Below are positions 36,022 to 48,010 of a stretch of 64,000 bases of DNA, in pieces. The translations under genes were made by a program, and so were the position numbers. This stretch comes from Trileptium ribeirensis (Eukaryota > Nematoda > Enoplea > Enoplida > Thoracostomopsidae). The notes beneath the pieces are model-generated. The model ran no database searches. It was not told where the DNA came from and saw only the letters and a program-made list of their open reading frames with translations. The stretch lies in contig JASANE010007267.1 of NCBI GenBank assembly GCA_030248225.1, positions 1-64,000 of the forward strand. The letters are read 5' to 3'. How positions within the stretch are numbered: position 1 is the stretch's first letter; each line of letters starts with the position of its first letter.

Positions 36022-36805
36022 CCCTTTCCGCATGAATTATCGTTTATTTTGTTTAACGCTGAGTAATCTTTTGCCGCGGCGGTGGATTGAACCTAGATTT
36101 TTTGATTATAGCCTCGTACGTTAGCCACTATGCTATTCAGGAGCTACTGCTCTTGTCCTTAAGGAACCTCACATCGCAAGCGAACAGCAACGCATGTGCA
36201 GACGCACGAAGCACAACAAACTCGATTAGTACAACGCGTTTCATGCGTGAGTAAACGCAAGATGATGCGACCAACCATCCTATTTTGTACTAACCGATAT
36301 CGAATCGCAAACACTTGTTACGGAAAATAGGTTGAATTTCATTCGGTGTTTCGCTAGCCGAAAAAATGGTAAAATCAAATCCAAGTGCCAGAAATTATAG
36401 CTTGTGTTCGAGCAGAATTTTAGCGTTTACAATTTGCAGAAATTCGGTTCCCTAATGCATAATCGTTTAAATTCAGCGTTCGCGAACAAATTTTATGCAG
36501 AAGTAACATAAATCGACCCTGTAGTTATGTTCTTGGTGTTCGCGAGCCAACTGGTATAATTCAAAATCGACAAATTTTCGTTCTCAAAAATTGTGCTGAT
36601 TTTGCTTGAATTTTCGCGAACACAAAATGGCTAGATTTCACTCCTTAGGAGTGTGCTCGCGAACAGTTTTAAGACGAATTTCAATTGACAAAAACCTTTT
36701 CATAACAATTTTTATACAAAATTACAAAATAGGATGGTCGACGGGGTCACTTTAAGTTTACTCGCGCATCAACGTACGCTGTTTCACGCGCTATACGGGA
36801 AAGGG
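36022..36805. mobile_element. piggyBac-like TTAA element with TTCGCGAA repeats, in reductase intron 1
   Basis: CCCTTTCC at 36022 and GGAAAGGG at 36798-36805 form inverted ends, each flanked by TTAA (36018-36021 and 36806-36809), the target preference of piggyBac and Kolobok elements. Subterminal inverted repeats are longer: 36276-36290 ACCATCCTATTTTGTA and its complement near 36723, and GCGTGAGTAAACGC against GCGCGAGTAAACTT. The middle (36335-36665) holds TTCGCGAA-type palindromes at about 60-75 bp spacing (GTTCGCGAACAAATTTTA, GTTCGCGAGCC, TTCGCGAACACAAAATGG, CTCGCGAACAGTTTT). On the minus strand at 36083-36135, TAGCATAGTGG and GGTTCAATCC look like tRNA A and B boxes, possibly a nested tRNA-derived piece. 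No transposase. Confidence 0.75.
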
Positions 36806-37561
36806 TTAAAAGTATTGTAAGGTAAATAAATATGTTTGTTTTACGCGCAAACGATTATAGTTTGCTTTAAACTTTTGTGTAGATATCTTATGAATCAAAG
36901 TAATGATTCAAATACGGTTTTGGAAATGTGCTAATATTCTCATAAATTTTGGTCATTGCAACTGTGAATTTTGTATTTATTAGCATATCAGTAGTAAGGT
37001 GTACATCTGACTTTTACCGCAATGCTGGGCAACATTATTACTTGCATGAAACAATAAAGGGTTTATTAGGGCTTAATCTGACGCATGCTAAAATGTTTTT
37101 TCAATGCAACTGTTAGCTGTTCTTTGTAGCCTAGTTAATTTTTACTACCAAAACATCGTGCAACCTATTGTGAGAGATGCTTCGTATAGCGCGCATTTAA
37201 AGCATGAAACATTCTTCAGGAAATGGTTCGACATAACTAAATTTTGTTCGAATTATTTGATGAGTTTTATTTGGATTTACGATCGTAATGCTCATTTTCG
37301 TTGTCGTTAAATTGAGTCATTCGTTTGTTAAGTAATAGTGTTTTACTGGCATTATTTAAATAAACTTTATTGTTGTCTATATTGTTATTGATGCAGTTTT
37401 AAACAGCTACTCTACTATTTGGTTTTCTTTGAGCCACGAATTAATCCGAAACACAAAATATAGTTGCAAACAATATAACGACGACAGTTGCAGACTTTCT
37501 TGAGTTGTTTTTTAATCTAAAACTGAAGAAAACCATCTTGCTGAATTATTTATTGTTTTAG

Positions 37562-37684
37562 TCATAACCGGTGCAACTGATGGGATTGGAAAAGCGTTTG
37601 CACTACAGCTGGCAAAGCATGGCATGAATATATATCTGATAAGTCGAACGCGTTCGAAACTTGATTATACGTCGCGATTAATTG
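37562..37684 (+). CDS. HSD17B12-like: 3-oxoacyl-CoA reductase / HSD17B12 homologue, exon 2 (cofactor-binding motif)
   Basis: After acceptor TTGTTTTAG the exon completes the split valine codon and reads [41 protein letters not shown], ending at donor GTAAGA in phase 1 (residues 57-97). TGATDGIG (59-66) is the TGxxxGxG dinucleotide-binding motif of short-chain dehydrogenases, and the SRTRSKL stretch after the second strand matches the NADPH-preferring family members (human SRSKDKL). Phase agrees with exons 1 and 3. Confidence 0.97.
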
Positions 37685-37794
37685 GTAAGAGCGAACTGTT
37701 GGATATTTTGTTCATTAAATTTTGAAAATTAAAGTCATTAACAGTTCCAACAACAATTAAGAGTAATCGTCTCTCTGCCGAATACAGTCAATAA

Positions 37795-37977
37795 TTCTAC
37801 AAAGAAGACACGCTGCCCGTAACACCGTCAGAAAATGACAAGACCCCAAACTAACTACCCTTGAAAGATTTTTTGAAAAACTTGAGGGAGTCTAGCACAC
37901 CCTGTAGTCGAGAGTGTGCCTTACACTGCGTGTACATTGGTTCCAAATATTGGGGATATTATAGCTAGAACACCGTA
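37795..37977. mobile_element. Truncated, decayed Harbinger-like MITE (right half)
   Basis: Matches the right half of 28761-29270: AGAAGACACGCTGCCCGTAA, then GGGAGTCTAGCACACCCTGT, then GGTTCCAAATATTGGGGATA and TTATAGCTAGAACACCGTAT in place of GGTTCCAAACGTTGGGGACA and TTATAACGTGAACGCCGCAT. The left half is missing. It is the most diverged of the three copies. Confidence 0.75.
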
Positions 37978-39338
37978 TCACTGCCGGTAGTGCTCTGGAT
38001 TTATTGAATTTATCGTAGTTTTGCTTGAATCAGTAATACCGGCTGTCGGAATTTACAATGTATTTTCCCAAACAACAATTGTTCAACATCATCGTAAGCA
38101 AAAATTGGTGGAATGCGTAGTTTCACAACATTGTCACTTAGATGTCTTTTACAATTCTCGATTAGAAAAGGGATCACTGCAGCCCCTCTACTTCTATAGC
38201 CTTTTATAGTTGGTTGCAAATCATATTTATAATCTAAAAGATTTTGATTTCTTCAACAATTGGACATAAACATTCGAAAATCTGTGGGGACATATTGATT
38301 GAGGCCGGTTGCGATCTGCGCACGCGAATATCCGATTCCAGCGGTTAATAAGTTTCACTACGAGCAAAGAATAGATAGTTTAACGGGTAGATGTAATTCG
38401 AGAAACCCGAAGTTAAATAGTAGTAGTTAGCCTAAAAGGAGAATTGGGCCGGATTTTACCTCTGCAATATACCATGTCAATATGTATATATTGCAGTGAA
38501 ACCGTTAACTATATGCTTCACAATGTCCGTTGATGTTGCACTATTTTCGCACACTTTTCAAAATTCTGTGACCTGAAAACCTGGTATATAACAGAATGTT
38601 CATGTGTCCTGTCTCGAGCAATGCTAACACGGCATTTGTCACAACTATTAAAGGTGATAATTGATATTTCATATTAATACAGCAATAAATTTCACTAAAC
38701 GAAATTCCAATAACTATAGGTGCTGGCTGACCATGAGTTGAACAAACGACTTCGCAATAGACAACCATATTCTCGTTCTAGTCTATTAAGTCGAATTAAG
38801 TTTTATGGGAATGTTGACACATCATAGTGAGCTTCTATACTTTACCTTCTTAAAGTGCGTTCACAATTTTAAACTTATTGCTCTAAATTTGAGCTAACAC
38901 GTATACCGAAATTTGATGGCTATTTGTAATGGAAAAATGCAGCGCATCGAGAATTTTGAGCTAAAAATTTTTCAGGATATGTTCTCTGTGGCTGATTAGC
39001 TAAAATAATATGCTACAAAAGTTGGAACGGTGTTCACTAAGTTCAAATTCACTGAAATGCAAGAAGATGCATTGAAAATTTTGATCAAAATATTATCTGT
39101 CAAAATAATATGAACTAAGTTTGGCCAGATTTTTAGCATAAAATTTGAACATGCCAACGCACATTAACTTCTCTGATTGTATCAAATGTAGGTATTAACT
39201 TTGCCACCTATCTATGCATAAAAATAAAAAGCAATAGCTGCTGTATATCTTCAATTTTTCAAAGCAACGCAGCAGCAGAAGAATAATATATTTACCATAA
39301 GTACACTCAAGGGATCTATAATATTCCACTGTAAATAA

Positions 39339-40069
39339 TGCGGCGTTCACGTTATAATGTCCCTGCTGTTTGGAATTTTTGTCCTCATGTAGTCGTGACC
39401 TTAGAGTATAGACAGTCAGAGTGACACCCATTAGTGTAAATCAATTTCCGAGGTGTACGACACCCCCTAGCAACTACATTTTTTCTTCAAGTGTTGCACA
39501 CATCGTAGCTACCAATTTGGCGCGAACTAACTGTAACGGACACCATATAATACTGCACATTGTCAATAAAACTGTGAGACACCGTGGGCTTGACACTATC
39601 GACAAGTGACAATATCCCTAGCTAGCTACCTTTGAATAAATTTATAAAAAACATGAGGGTGTCTTAAACACCATATTACCGACAGTGTGCCTGACTCTCT
39701 GTGGTGTCAGGCCCGGCTCTAGGGTAGGGCTAACTGGGCTATAGCCCACAGGCCACCTTTGGGGACAGGCCATTTTTGGGCGACTGCATAAGTTTTAATG
39801 CCAATTTTCTAACAAAGGCTTAAATTTTTATCTAAGTCAGGCCATTCATGGATAGCGACCACCCAAGAATTGCTATGAAACTGTAACTCCAGGCCATAAA
39901 TCCTTTAAAATGTCACAGTTTCGTAACATTTTACTTTTACCATTTTACATTGTAAGCAAACAGGCCACATCGAAAAACCATCAGCCCACAGGCCACAATG
40001 AGCTTGAGACGGCCCTGTGTGGTGTACATAGGTTCCAAACGTTGGGGACATTATAATGTGAACGCCGCA
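39339..40069. mobile_element. PIF/Harbinger-like MITE (413 bp plus nested hAT insertion), TAA target duplication
   Basis: Ends TGCGGCGTTCACGTTATAAT (left) and its inverted form with one substitution, TGCGGCGTTCACATTATAAT (right), are flanked by TAA at 39336-39338 and 40070-40072. Without the nested element (39708-40017) and its duplication it is about 413 bp, versus 510 bp for the copy at 28761. It lies in intron 2 of the reductase gene. Confidence 0.9.
39708..40017. mobile_element. hAT-type MITE, 310 bp, nested, perfect 8-bp target duplication
   Basis: Begins CAGGCCCGGCTCTAGGG and ends TGAGACGGCCCTG, the imperfect CAGGGCCG-type ends of hAT elements. The flanking TGTGGTGT occurs exactly on both sides (39700-39707 and 40018-40025), the 8-bp duplication expected of hAT. 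AGCCCACAGGCCAC recurs near both ends (39742 and 39984). No coding capacity. The intact duplication dates it after the Harbinger-like MITE. Confidence 0.95.
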
Positions 40070-40736
40070 TAAAATTTGTAATCAATACACACGCAAACAA
40101 ATCCTACACTTTAGTGCTGACATATCTGTTGCAAATTTTGTTCATTTCATATCTAAATATCAAGAAAATTTGTGCCGGTTTGGCAACGTGGTTCTGCGGA
40201 TTGTTTTCAGTGTGAACTGCGCTTTGTTCCTTTGTCTGCCTACATAAAATTCAAAGTCTCCGAACAAAAATTGGATCCCAAACTATTTTTGAAATACAAT
40301 TTAGACAGACAGGAATATGTTGCGCCATTTTTATCATTAGTTGTGGTCAGATGTTAGCCTATCGTTGTGTCTGACTGATTTGTCGTAGTTAAAAGCTAAT
40401 TTCTATGGTTAATTATTTATATATCGTTTATCATAGTTAAGGTGCTATCCTGTTGTTGGTAACATCGACAGCTGGTAATCCGCCGGCTAAGTATCAAGCT
40501 CGCTACAACCGGCTTTAACGTCAATATCGAACTTTGTTGACTGATCTATCATAAGTGTGCGGGTGTTCAGAAACTTTCATGTTAATGGGTAAATACATAG
40601 AGCAACACCAGATTTACCAACGAGAGTAGTCGAACTGTAAAGTATAAAGCATTCATAATATATTAGTTTTATATATAGCATAGCCCAGATTTGAATACGC
40701 AACATTACCAGATTACAATTACCAAATACATTTCAG

Positions 40737-40850
40737 AAGAAACGTATAACATATCGACAAAATCATTTTGTTTGGATCTTTCTAAAGCAAATGCAGAAGA
40801 CTATGACCGTATCGCGAAAGATATTGAAGGGCTCAATGTTGGTGTGCTTA
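40737..40850 (+). CDS. HSD17B12-like: 3-oxoacyl-CoA reductase / HSD17B12 homologue, exon 3
   Basis: After acceptor ACATTTCAG the exon completes a split glutamate codon and reads ETYNISTKSFCLDLSKANAE, DYDRIAKDIEGLNVGVL (residues 99-135), ending CTTA before donor GTAAGG in phase 1. The pattern (Y.V.TK....D.S......Y..I...L.GL.VGVL) is that of the strand-helix-strand between the cofactor motif and NNVG in HSD17B12. FCLDLSK corresponds to the DFS/DLS cofactor contact. Confidence 0.95.
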
Positions 40851-42874
40851 GTAAGGCCTTTCTTGCAAATTTTGAAATATTGAAATAAAAATATAATCTT
40901 GAAATATGTTTCTGTAACTTTCGGAAAATTAAAAACTTTACTGAAAAAATATTAAATTGTGACAGTTTTTAAATTACTTCAAGAGTAGACGTCTAGTTCG
41001 TTTATGTTGTTTTATATATTTGCTGTATTTGCGAGCTACATAGCAGTAAGATCAGCTTCGCATAGCTCAGGTTCAAGTTCGTGCTGCCGGCGTTGAAACA
41101 ATAGTGGTTACCGATTCGAAATTCATAGAGTTAAATTCCAATAGGTTGCTAGAACATCGTTACATATAGCAAGTGCGACAGCTGATATTTCAGCTGTCGG
41201 TTAAATTTACTAAATAACCCAGCATAAATAAACCAGTATATCTTACAAGTTTCGTCTACCTAACAGTCAACTTACTGAGGAATTTGGAGCGACGTAAAGC
41301 GTTAACCTCAAGATTTTATCTCAGGTCGGCCACTGTTTTTGAAAGGCGAATGGTCCATAGCTTCGGAGACTAAAAATCAGACACATATTAGCTAAACGTG
41401 TAACATGTTTGGTTGAATTTGTCATTTATTGTGTGCCTGAAACGGCAGTGCTAAATTAAATGTATACATTTGTATGTAGAGAATAAAAAAGTCAAATGCA
41501 ATGTCACAGCAGGGTGAAGATTTCTTTGTTAGTTGCATATCCAAATGACGATAGCGGGGCTTTTGTTTCATAATCTGCTGTAAGCTGATTGGCTCCGGAC
41601 TAAGCTTAAACTAAATTATAACACATATTACGATATGTGTTCACTCTAAATTTTTATATTTACTAATGAAAAAAATTGTATTGTACACTTTTAATAAAAT
41701 GTGTGATGTAAATCGATTTCAAAACTAAAATTTTATTATATTGTTTCTTTAATCAACGAATGATAAAATTCAAGCCTTCAAAAGTCTGTTTCGGCCTTGC
41801 TAATTATTTATCCATTCGTCTCTTTTAGTTGTTAATAATGTACATTAGAGAAACATTACTGACACTTTTGTGGAACTGACAGTTATTTTCGCTAAGATAT
41901 CCTACACTTTTGTTGGCTATCGAAAACTACAATTCATAGCTAATAGTTGAACTTTAAATCTATATCTACAAATTTGAATTATGAATATTTAACCCTGGAC
42001 AGCGTCAATTCTAAGTTAAGGCCAGTTGTTTTGTGCCATAAGTGCATTTGTCAACCTGTGAAGAAGTAAGGCGGCTTTCTATAGCCAAGTTAACATGTTG
42101 TACCGGCTCGTAAACACTGGTTATATTAAAACATTTTGGTAAATAAACATTCGACGGATAATGGGAACCTTGTTGCTCCTGGGAGACTACTGGTCACAGG
42201 GAAAATTCTAGATGAACTCATGGTTTCAAACCTTTTATAACATGAGGACAGGCATCTGTTTCTGCAACTAAATAGAGCTCTACCATTTATTTTATTTTTG
42301 AACTCAGAATGTGCATTGTATGATTAGATTAATTAACACTCCTAGGTTACAGATAAAGCGAAAAGCTTTAGAAGCAGACATTGCTTTAGTTGGTTATTTT
42401 GCAGCAGATATACTCATTAAACTCAGTGTCACTGTGAGCTTAGTATTTCTTTCAAAATCGGAAGCACGCCGTCATAATATTCGATTTGAAATTAATGCTA
42501 AAGGTTTTTAAAATAAAATTATGCAGTATTATTCACTAAATTTTCAACACATCTAAAGCGTTAACATATACTAAGAATATAACCTAAGCATCAAATGTAT
42601 ACTGAATTTAAAAATGAGTTTAAATTGACGTAATTCCGACATTTTATAATTTGTACTGGGCAACTATATAACCGTGTCTTGTTTTAAAAGGGTAAAGCTC
42701 TTAATTTTCAGAAATTCTCATTACTTTTCCCTGCAAGTTACACAATTCCTAGCATTTTGCTAAATCTACACTACTGTTTCTGATAGCTGCACAATTTCTG
42801 GCACCAAAGTGTTACCAAAATCGAATGTATATTCTTGTCATATATTTACTGTCATATGCTTGGATTTAATTTAG
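40851..42874 (+). other. Intron 3 of the reductase gene
   Basis: AT-rich intron from GTAAGG to TTTAATTTAG. No embedded element with clear ends was found. An open frame at 42354-42511 after a GTTACAG acceptor-like word (IKRKALEADIALVGYFAADI...) is not matched to any family. Confidence 0.5.
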
Positions 42875-42933
42875 TTAACAACGTTGGAGTTATGCCCAAG
42901 AATGCAGGAAAACTTCACTTGATGGACAGCAAG
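42875..42933 (+). CDS. HSD17B12-like: 3-oxoacyl-CoA reductase / HSD17B12 homologue, exon 4 (NNVG motif)
   Basis: After acceptor TTTAATTTAG the exon completes an isoleucine codon and reads NNVGVMPKNAGKLHLMDSK (residues 137-155), ending at GTAAAC in phase 0. NNVG, rather than the commoner NNAG, is a family feature of the HSD17B12 and HSD17B3 subgroup. The short exon and the phases fit on both sides. Confidence 0.93.
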
Positions 42934-43999
42934 GTAAACACATGCATATTGAAATTTAACCGAAACTCTACCGAATCGCTAAAGCGACACTGTGTTTACC
43001 TTCTGTCATACTGGGCATTACAAGCTTAATTATATTGTACAATTGACCTACAGTTTTAGGTAAAAATTTCAAACCCGAGCGCTGGAGTCCATTTTCCATT
43101 TGAAAGTGGTTAGCTGCAAATGTTCTGGATCTGTCCTACCACATTTAAGATTTAACATTTATGGACTTGACTAATTATTTCCGTCGAAACATAGATTACC
43201 AAGTTTATGGCTTTCCTAAATATTAACATTAACATTTCTGTAAAATGTTGCTTAACAATTAAATTTTGAAATTAAATTTACGGTATATGAAGCAGTTATA
43301 CTTTATATTTGCTAAGTTCAAGTAATCGCGGCATGCAGTAGAACTGCTCGCTGCATTGTCCGTACGATGTTTTGCATATTTAGGCAAATAGTTCACGGCA
43401 AGTGAAAATTTGGGTAATAATCTATCTTAATTTTATTGATGTACTGCCCTTAGCTACATAAATTGACACAAAGCTAATCTGATATTGTAAACACCTTATA
43501 TCAGTATAAAGTTGTATAATATAGTAGCTTAGCAGAAAACGTCCTTCACATGTAATTATTTCTACCGAATCTCGGATTTACTTTCTTTTTTTGCTCTATA
43601 GCAAAGGCAACAAGTATCCGTGTACATTGGGGTGTTAGATATAATGACTGCTGTGACACCCATTCTTTCGAGAAAATTAGTAAAATCTAAACAAAATATC
43701 TTCGCACAAAACGTAATTTCAGATATCGTATCTTGGTGATGTTTACTATGCTGTATTTTCGTCATAGCCGTCATGCCGAGACATTGTTTTAACATTCAAA
43801 GTTTCTTTCTCAAACCACCTTATTTTATGCCACAGGACACATGGATATCTGTTGGCGGGAACTAAAGGTTTTAAATTTATCATCACATATATTTTTATCT
43901 AATGTAAATTTTATAAATTAATACCATTAAACACGAACAGTATGTATAGCTGTTTCGGAGCAAATGTTTGCTTACATCTTCTACGGTTTCTGCTTTCAG

Positions 44000-44044
44000 T
44001 TCCTGTATGATAGCGTAATGGTGAACTGTGCGTCATATGTACTG
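44000..44044 (+). CDS. HSD17B12-like: 3-oxoacyl-CoA reductase / HSD17B12 homologue, exon 5
   Basis: A 45-bp phase-0 exon between CTGCTTTCAG and GTAAGA reading FLYDSVMVNCASYVL (residues 156-170). The asparagine at 164 sits where HSD17B12 has the VN(I/C)xS segment carrying the active-site Asn of short-chain dehydrogenases. It is small but is flanked by good sites, keeps phase, and is positioned as expected between NNVG and the catalytic serine. Confidence 0.85.
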
Positions 44045-45290
44045 GTAAGATTAACAATTTTAGCGTCATTTGTTTTGTTAAACACCAAAAATATTATCAT
44101 GCGAATATCTCGCTAATATTATTAACCGTTAAGCGAAAATTTCGCTTCAAATAGCGATGAGTCTATTATAATACTACTACAGCCATATAAAACGCTGTAT
44201 GAATTCGGCCGCTGTAGTCTGCTAACCAAGGAAACACAGGTGATTTGCGGCAAACGAAGTGCTCCGGCCATATGTAATACAAAACCGATATTTTCGCTAT
44301 AATTTATATTGTTAAAAGTGAAATTCTTAAGTTTGGCGATATTCAGCAGACCTCGGAAAAGTGTAGAGGACGATTAAACGTAAACCCTCATTCATGTAGC
44401 AGATGACATGGAAACTTGTGATAGTTGGAAACTTGTGATAGTCTCAGTAACTCTATTATAAGCACCTATCCAACAGAATCGTCTATAATCTTTCAGGGTC
44501 GAAAAATCTGTTTAATCCCAATGACTATATATAGTTTATTGTCCTTACGTTTGTTGCATCACCCATTCAGCGAAACCTATCAATGTTAAAGAAGCATTAT
44601 TCATTGTTCCATTCCAGTACTTGTATCGCAGTAACTATAACGATATACATATAAAGAGTAAACTTTGACTTACACCGTAAACTGAACCAGTATAACAAAA
44701 ATACATTTAATTTGTAAACAATATGTTGTATATGGATTATACGTTTTACTCTGGCCATGTTGTGACAATATCATGTAAAATTTAAACAATTTTCTTCACT
44801 TTACGATTATATACTCCGAATTTTGTTATAAATCCAGAACACTGTTCTGGAATCTTTTCTTTAAGGTTTTTGTCCCCCTGTGTAAAACTAAAAATCAGTG
44901 TGATCGTAAAATGGAATAAAGTAGCCCAAACCTAGACGAAATTATTAACTTACAGTCAGCAAAAAAACGCATGTTATAGTGGCAACAAATTATTTTCTTT
45001 TCTGCATTAGTGTGGATATAATCAATGTAGGTTGTTGGAAAGTCAAAAATCTCTTTCCACTAATAGAAAACAAATACAAAAGGGCAACGATCTTTTGAGT
45101 GTTAATTTCAGTTTAAACTCGATGCTATTCAAGCTGTTCACAGATTAAAATTTCTAACAGAGCCTATATATTTGCCGTATAATACATTTGCATTTGTGTT
45201 TCAATAACCAATGTAGATTGCTGGAACATTGAACAAGCTCTGATGGTGAAAAGTAAGTTTTGGGTGAGATTTCTGGAAAGAGTATGAAGC

Positions 45291-45585
45291 ATAAGTGTCG
45301 ACTGGAGTGTACGGGATAGAAGGATTAGCCCCTAAGAGTCGGACCCTCGTCTAGCCAAGGCTACCCTTCTACCTCTCCTCCCTCGCGTGCTGAACGTTGT
45401 ACTAGAAATTGGCAAAAATACCGTGAAATTTAGAAAAAATTGAGGTGACATTGGCAAAAATAACGGCAACTGTGTAAAATTTATGGCAAAATGCCAAAAA
45501 GTATTCAGTGCCTGGAAATTTAAAAAATTTATCACCCTGGCCTACCACCCATCTCCCCCTAAGCGGACGGACATTCGACACCTAT
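45291..45585. mobile_element. ~295-bp MITE, TAGGTGTCGA family
   Basis: Left end ATAAGTGTCGACTGGAG and right end, read inverted, ATAGGTGTCGAATGTCC are imperfect inverted repeats. GC-rich subterminal parts (CCTACCCTTCTACC-like and CCACCCATCTCCCCC) flank a middle of GGCAAAAAT(A/T) and AAATT(T)AGAAAAAATT words, as in 22602-22882. It lies in intron 5 of the reductase gene. Confidence 0.65.
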
Positions 45586-46981
45586 GGAGCAAAGGTAGTA
45601 GTTTCGTCTTAAGCGAAATGGATGACAGCAGTTCCTAACTTTTTGGTTTTCACCAACGCAATAAAATATCTACCTGGCATGTTTTCTCAAGGAGACTGTT
45701 ATATATGAAATGGATAGACAAGGAAATATGTTTATAGAAAAGAAAAAGAAAAGGGCTATTCAGTAGAATTATCTAAATGTTATATTTATAAAACCAAGAA
45801 AAAATTAAAAACCGCAAATTCGCAAGTGGAACGTTACACGACACGTCCGCACTCTACAACATAACGTGCCACTGTACCACACCTTACGCAGAAACGAAAC
45901 CTTGCAAACAGATTTTGATAATAGTAGTGGAAATGGTATGTCTTCTTTTGCATTTGCACTGTCTATTCATTAACAAAATTCATAGCAAATTTGTTTTCGT
46001 GACGTCGACTTATATAATAATTGTAATGGAGGTTAACTGAGAGAGTTGATTAATCAATAAATACGAGACGGTTTTTTATAATTTGAGACATTTCGGAAAG
46101 CGATTTACAAAACTGGAATTAAACTCATAAGATATGCATAAAATGTAATTCTAAAACAACCACAAAATCCATATAAAAACTGGTTTCGAACCTCGCTTCG
46201 CATGTGTAATGCACGTTTTTAACCACCATATACCTCAAATAAACTTTGTTTCAATAAAGTTCATATAGTGATTGCCTGAAAGCTATCCTGTTTTATTAGG
46301 TTTATGAACACCGAGCACGAAAATAACTGCAATAATCGTGTTTAATGATCAAAAATTTAGCTTTTACGCAAAATTCTAGCAATTTCCAACAGAGCCAGGT
46401 GATGGCCAACCTCTACCGTGAAATCAGGTTAACATTAATATTGAATATTGGAACTAAAACCTATATTTTATGAAAGTTACGCTATGGCTTGCGTTCTGGT
46501 GTTGGTATGTTTATGTTTAAACATCAGTATACCCTGTATTGCAGATGTACATTGCTTAACGCTAATGTTATTATAACACCGTGGCTTATAAATTTCACGG
46601 TGTCGAATGGCGAAGTGGAATTCTATATAGTATTGCTTCTCAGGTAGGCCACTGTTAATGTGCGATTCGATGACACCGTCCGAGACTAAAAATCTGACCA
46701 AATCAATAAATAAACATTGAATATATGGAAGACCGTGACCTATTTACAACTTACGCTCAATGGTATTAGCGGTAGTGCAGTGCTCTTGTTACCCTATATA
46801 TCCAGATCATGATAAAAGTGAAAAAAATGATAGCCTAGCGGCTGTGACAATACAAAGTTTGCATTCAAATATATAAAACAAATATAGAAGCGCAATGATC
46901 GTTTCAATGTAACCTAATACCAGCTTAAGTTTTGTGTTTTTCGATCGGTTCTAATTTGTAAAAACTAAACATGAATTTCAG

Positions 46982-47098
46982 ATGACTAAGATAGTACTTC
47001 CAATAATGTTGCCCAAACGTCGTGGATTGGTGTTTTCCGTTTCGTCGGTGTTGGGCATTTGGCCCAACGCAAAGATAAGCATTTATTCCTCAACAAAG
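46982..47098 (+). CDS. HSD17B12-like: 3-oxoacyl-CoA reductase / HSD17B12 homologue, exon 6 (catalytic Ser, Tyr, Lys)
   Basis: A 117-bp phase-0 exon between CATGAATTTCAG and GTAATG, reading MTKIVLPIMLPKRRGLVFSV, SSVLGIWPNAKISIYSSTK (residues 171-209). MTKIVLPIM matches the MT(R/Q)LVLPGM helix of the family. SVSS supplies the catalytic serine (191/192) and YSSTK the YxxxK pair (Tyr205, Lys209), close to human Tyr202/Lys206. All catalytic residues are present, so the gene is not obviously a pseudogene up to this point. Confidence 0.97.
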
Positions 47099-47639
47099 GT
47101 AATGTATGTAGAAGTTCGTGTTGTTGCCTCTAGGTTTAAGTATCAACTTTAAATTAATGATTTATAATTTTTTATGCAAAATACATATTTTGTTTGTCAT
47201 ATTCCTTCCGAATGAGGCATTATGCAGTATATGCCACAGGTGTCGGGGTCAAACAATTCTCCTTTCCAGCTGAGGACAATAGAAGCGGAGTGGTACGGAA
47301 CTGACGATGAGTAAAGGCTAAATTATAAGTTTCTGTGGGGTGGGCTAAAATTCACATATATGGTTAGTAATATTACATGTATGTCACGTCGAAATATTAT
47401 ATTGAAGGCGCCAGAGGCGCTGCCGTAATGACGGATGAGTGATAAGTGTTCAGTCGGCAGAACCGGGCTAAAGCGTTACAAAATATATAAGAATGGTATA
47501 GTTTTAATTTTAGTTTTAATAATAAGATTAATAGCATGTTAAGGCAAGTAATCATCCTTTGGGTAATACATATTGTACGATTCTTTTAGACGGAGTATAA
47601 AACCAGAGGAATAAACGACCTGAGTTATAGAGGCCGTAT

Positions 47640-48010
47640 GGGGTCCAAATTTTAAGACCCGTCCCGACCCGTCAATTCGTGGACACGATCCGACTGCAGT
47701 CTTTCGAAATACATATTCTGTATGTGCTACACAAAATATCCGAAATGAACACTAAAAGATGCTTAAAAATAAGGGTTCGCGTTCCGGAATATTTTGCGCT
47801 GTACTCATGGTTATAGAAGATGTGTTATAGAAACATTCCTACACATCACAGCATGGTACATCAACTTTTACGTTGAAATTGGGAAAAATTGTGTACTTCA
47901 CGCCGATACACCATGATTTGCGACGGCATACATGGATCCGAATTTGACCCAACAACATGAGTCAGGCGTATGATGAAAACGAACCCGACACGACCCAACA
48001 CGACCTAGGA
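47640..48010. repeat. GACCCG-rich patches flanking AT-rich sequence
   Basis: AAGACCCGTCCCGACCCGTC at 47662 and AACCCGACACGACCCAACAC at 47980 are direct variants of a GACCCG/GACACG motif separated by about 300 bp, each followed by CGATCCGACTGCAGT / CGTTCCGACTGCGAT. The layout parallels 29925-30325, so both may be two-ended remnants of one repeat family. Confidence 0.55.

Noticed and set aside
36083..36135. Minus-strand tRNA gene
   Set aside because: A-box and B-box words are present, but no consistent cloverleaf can be drawn, and the site lies inside a TTAA element.
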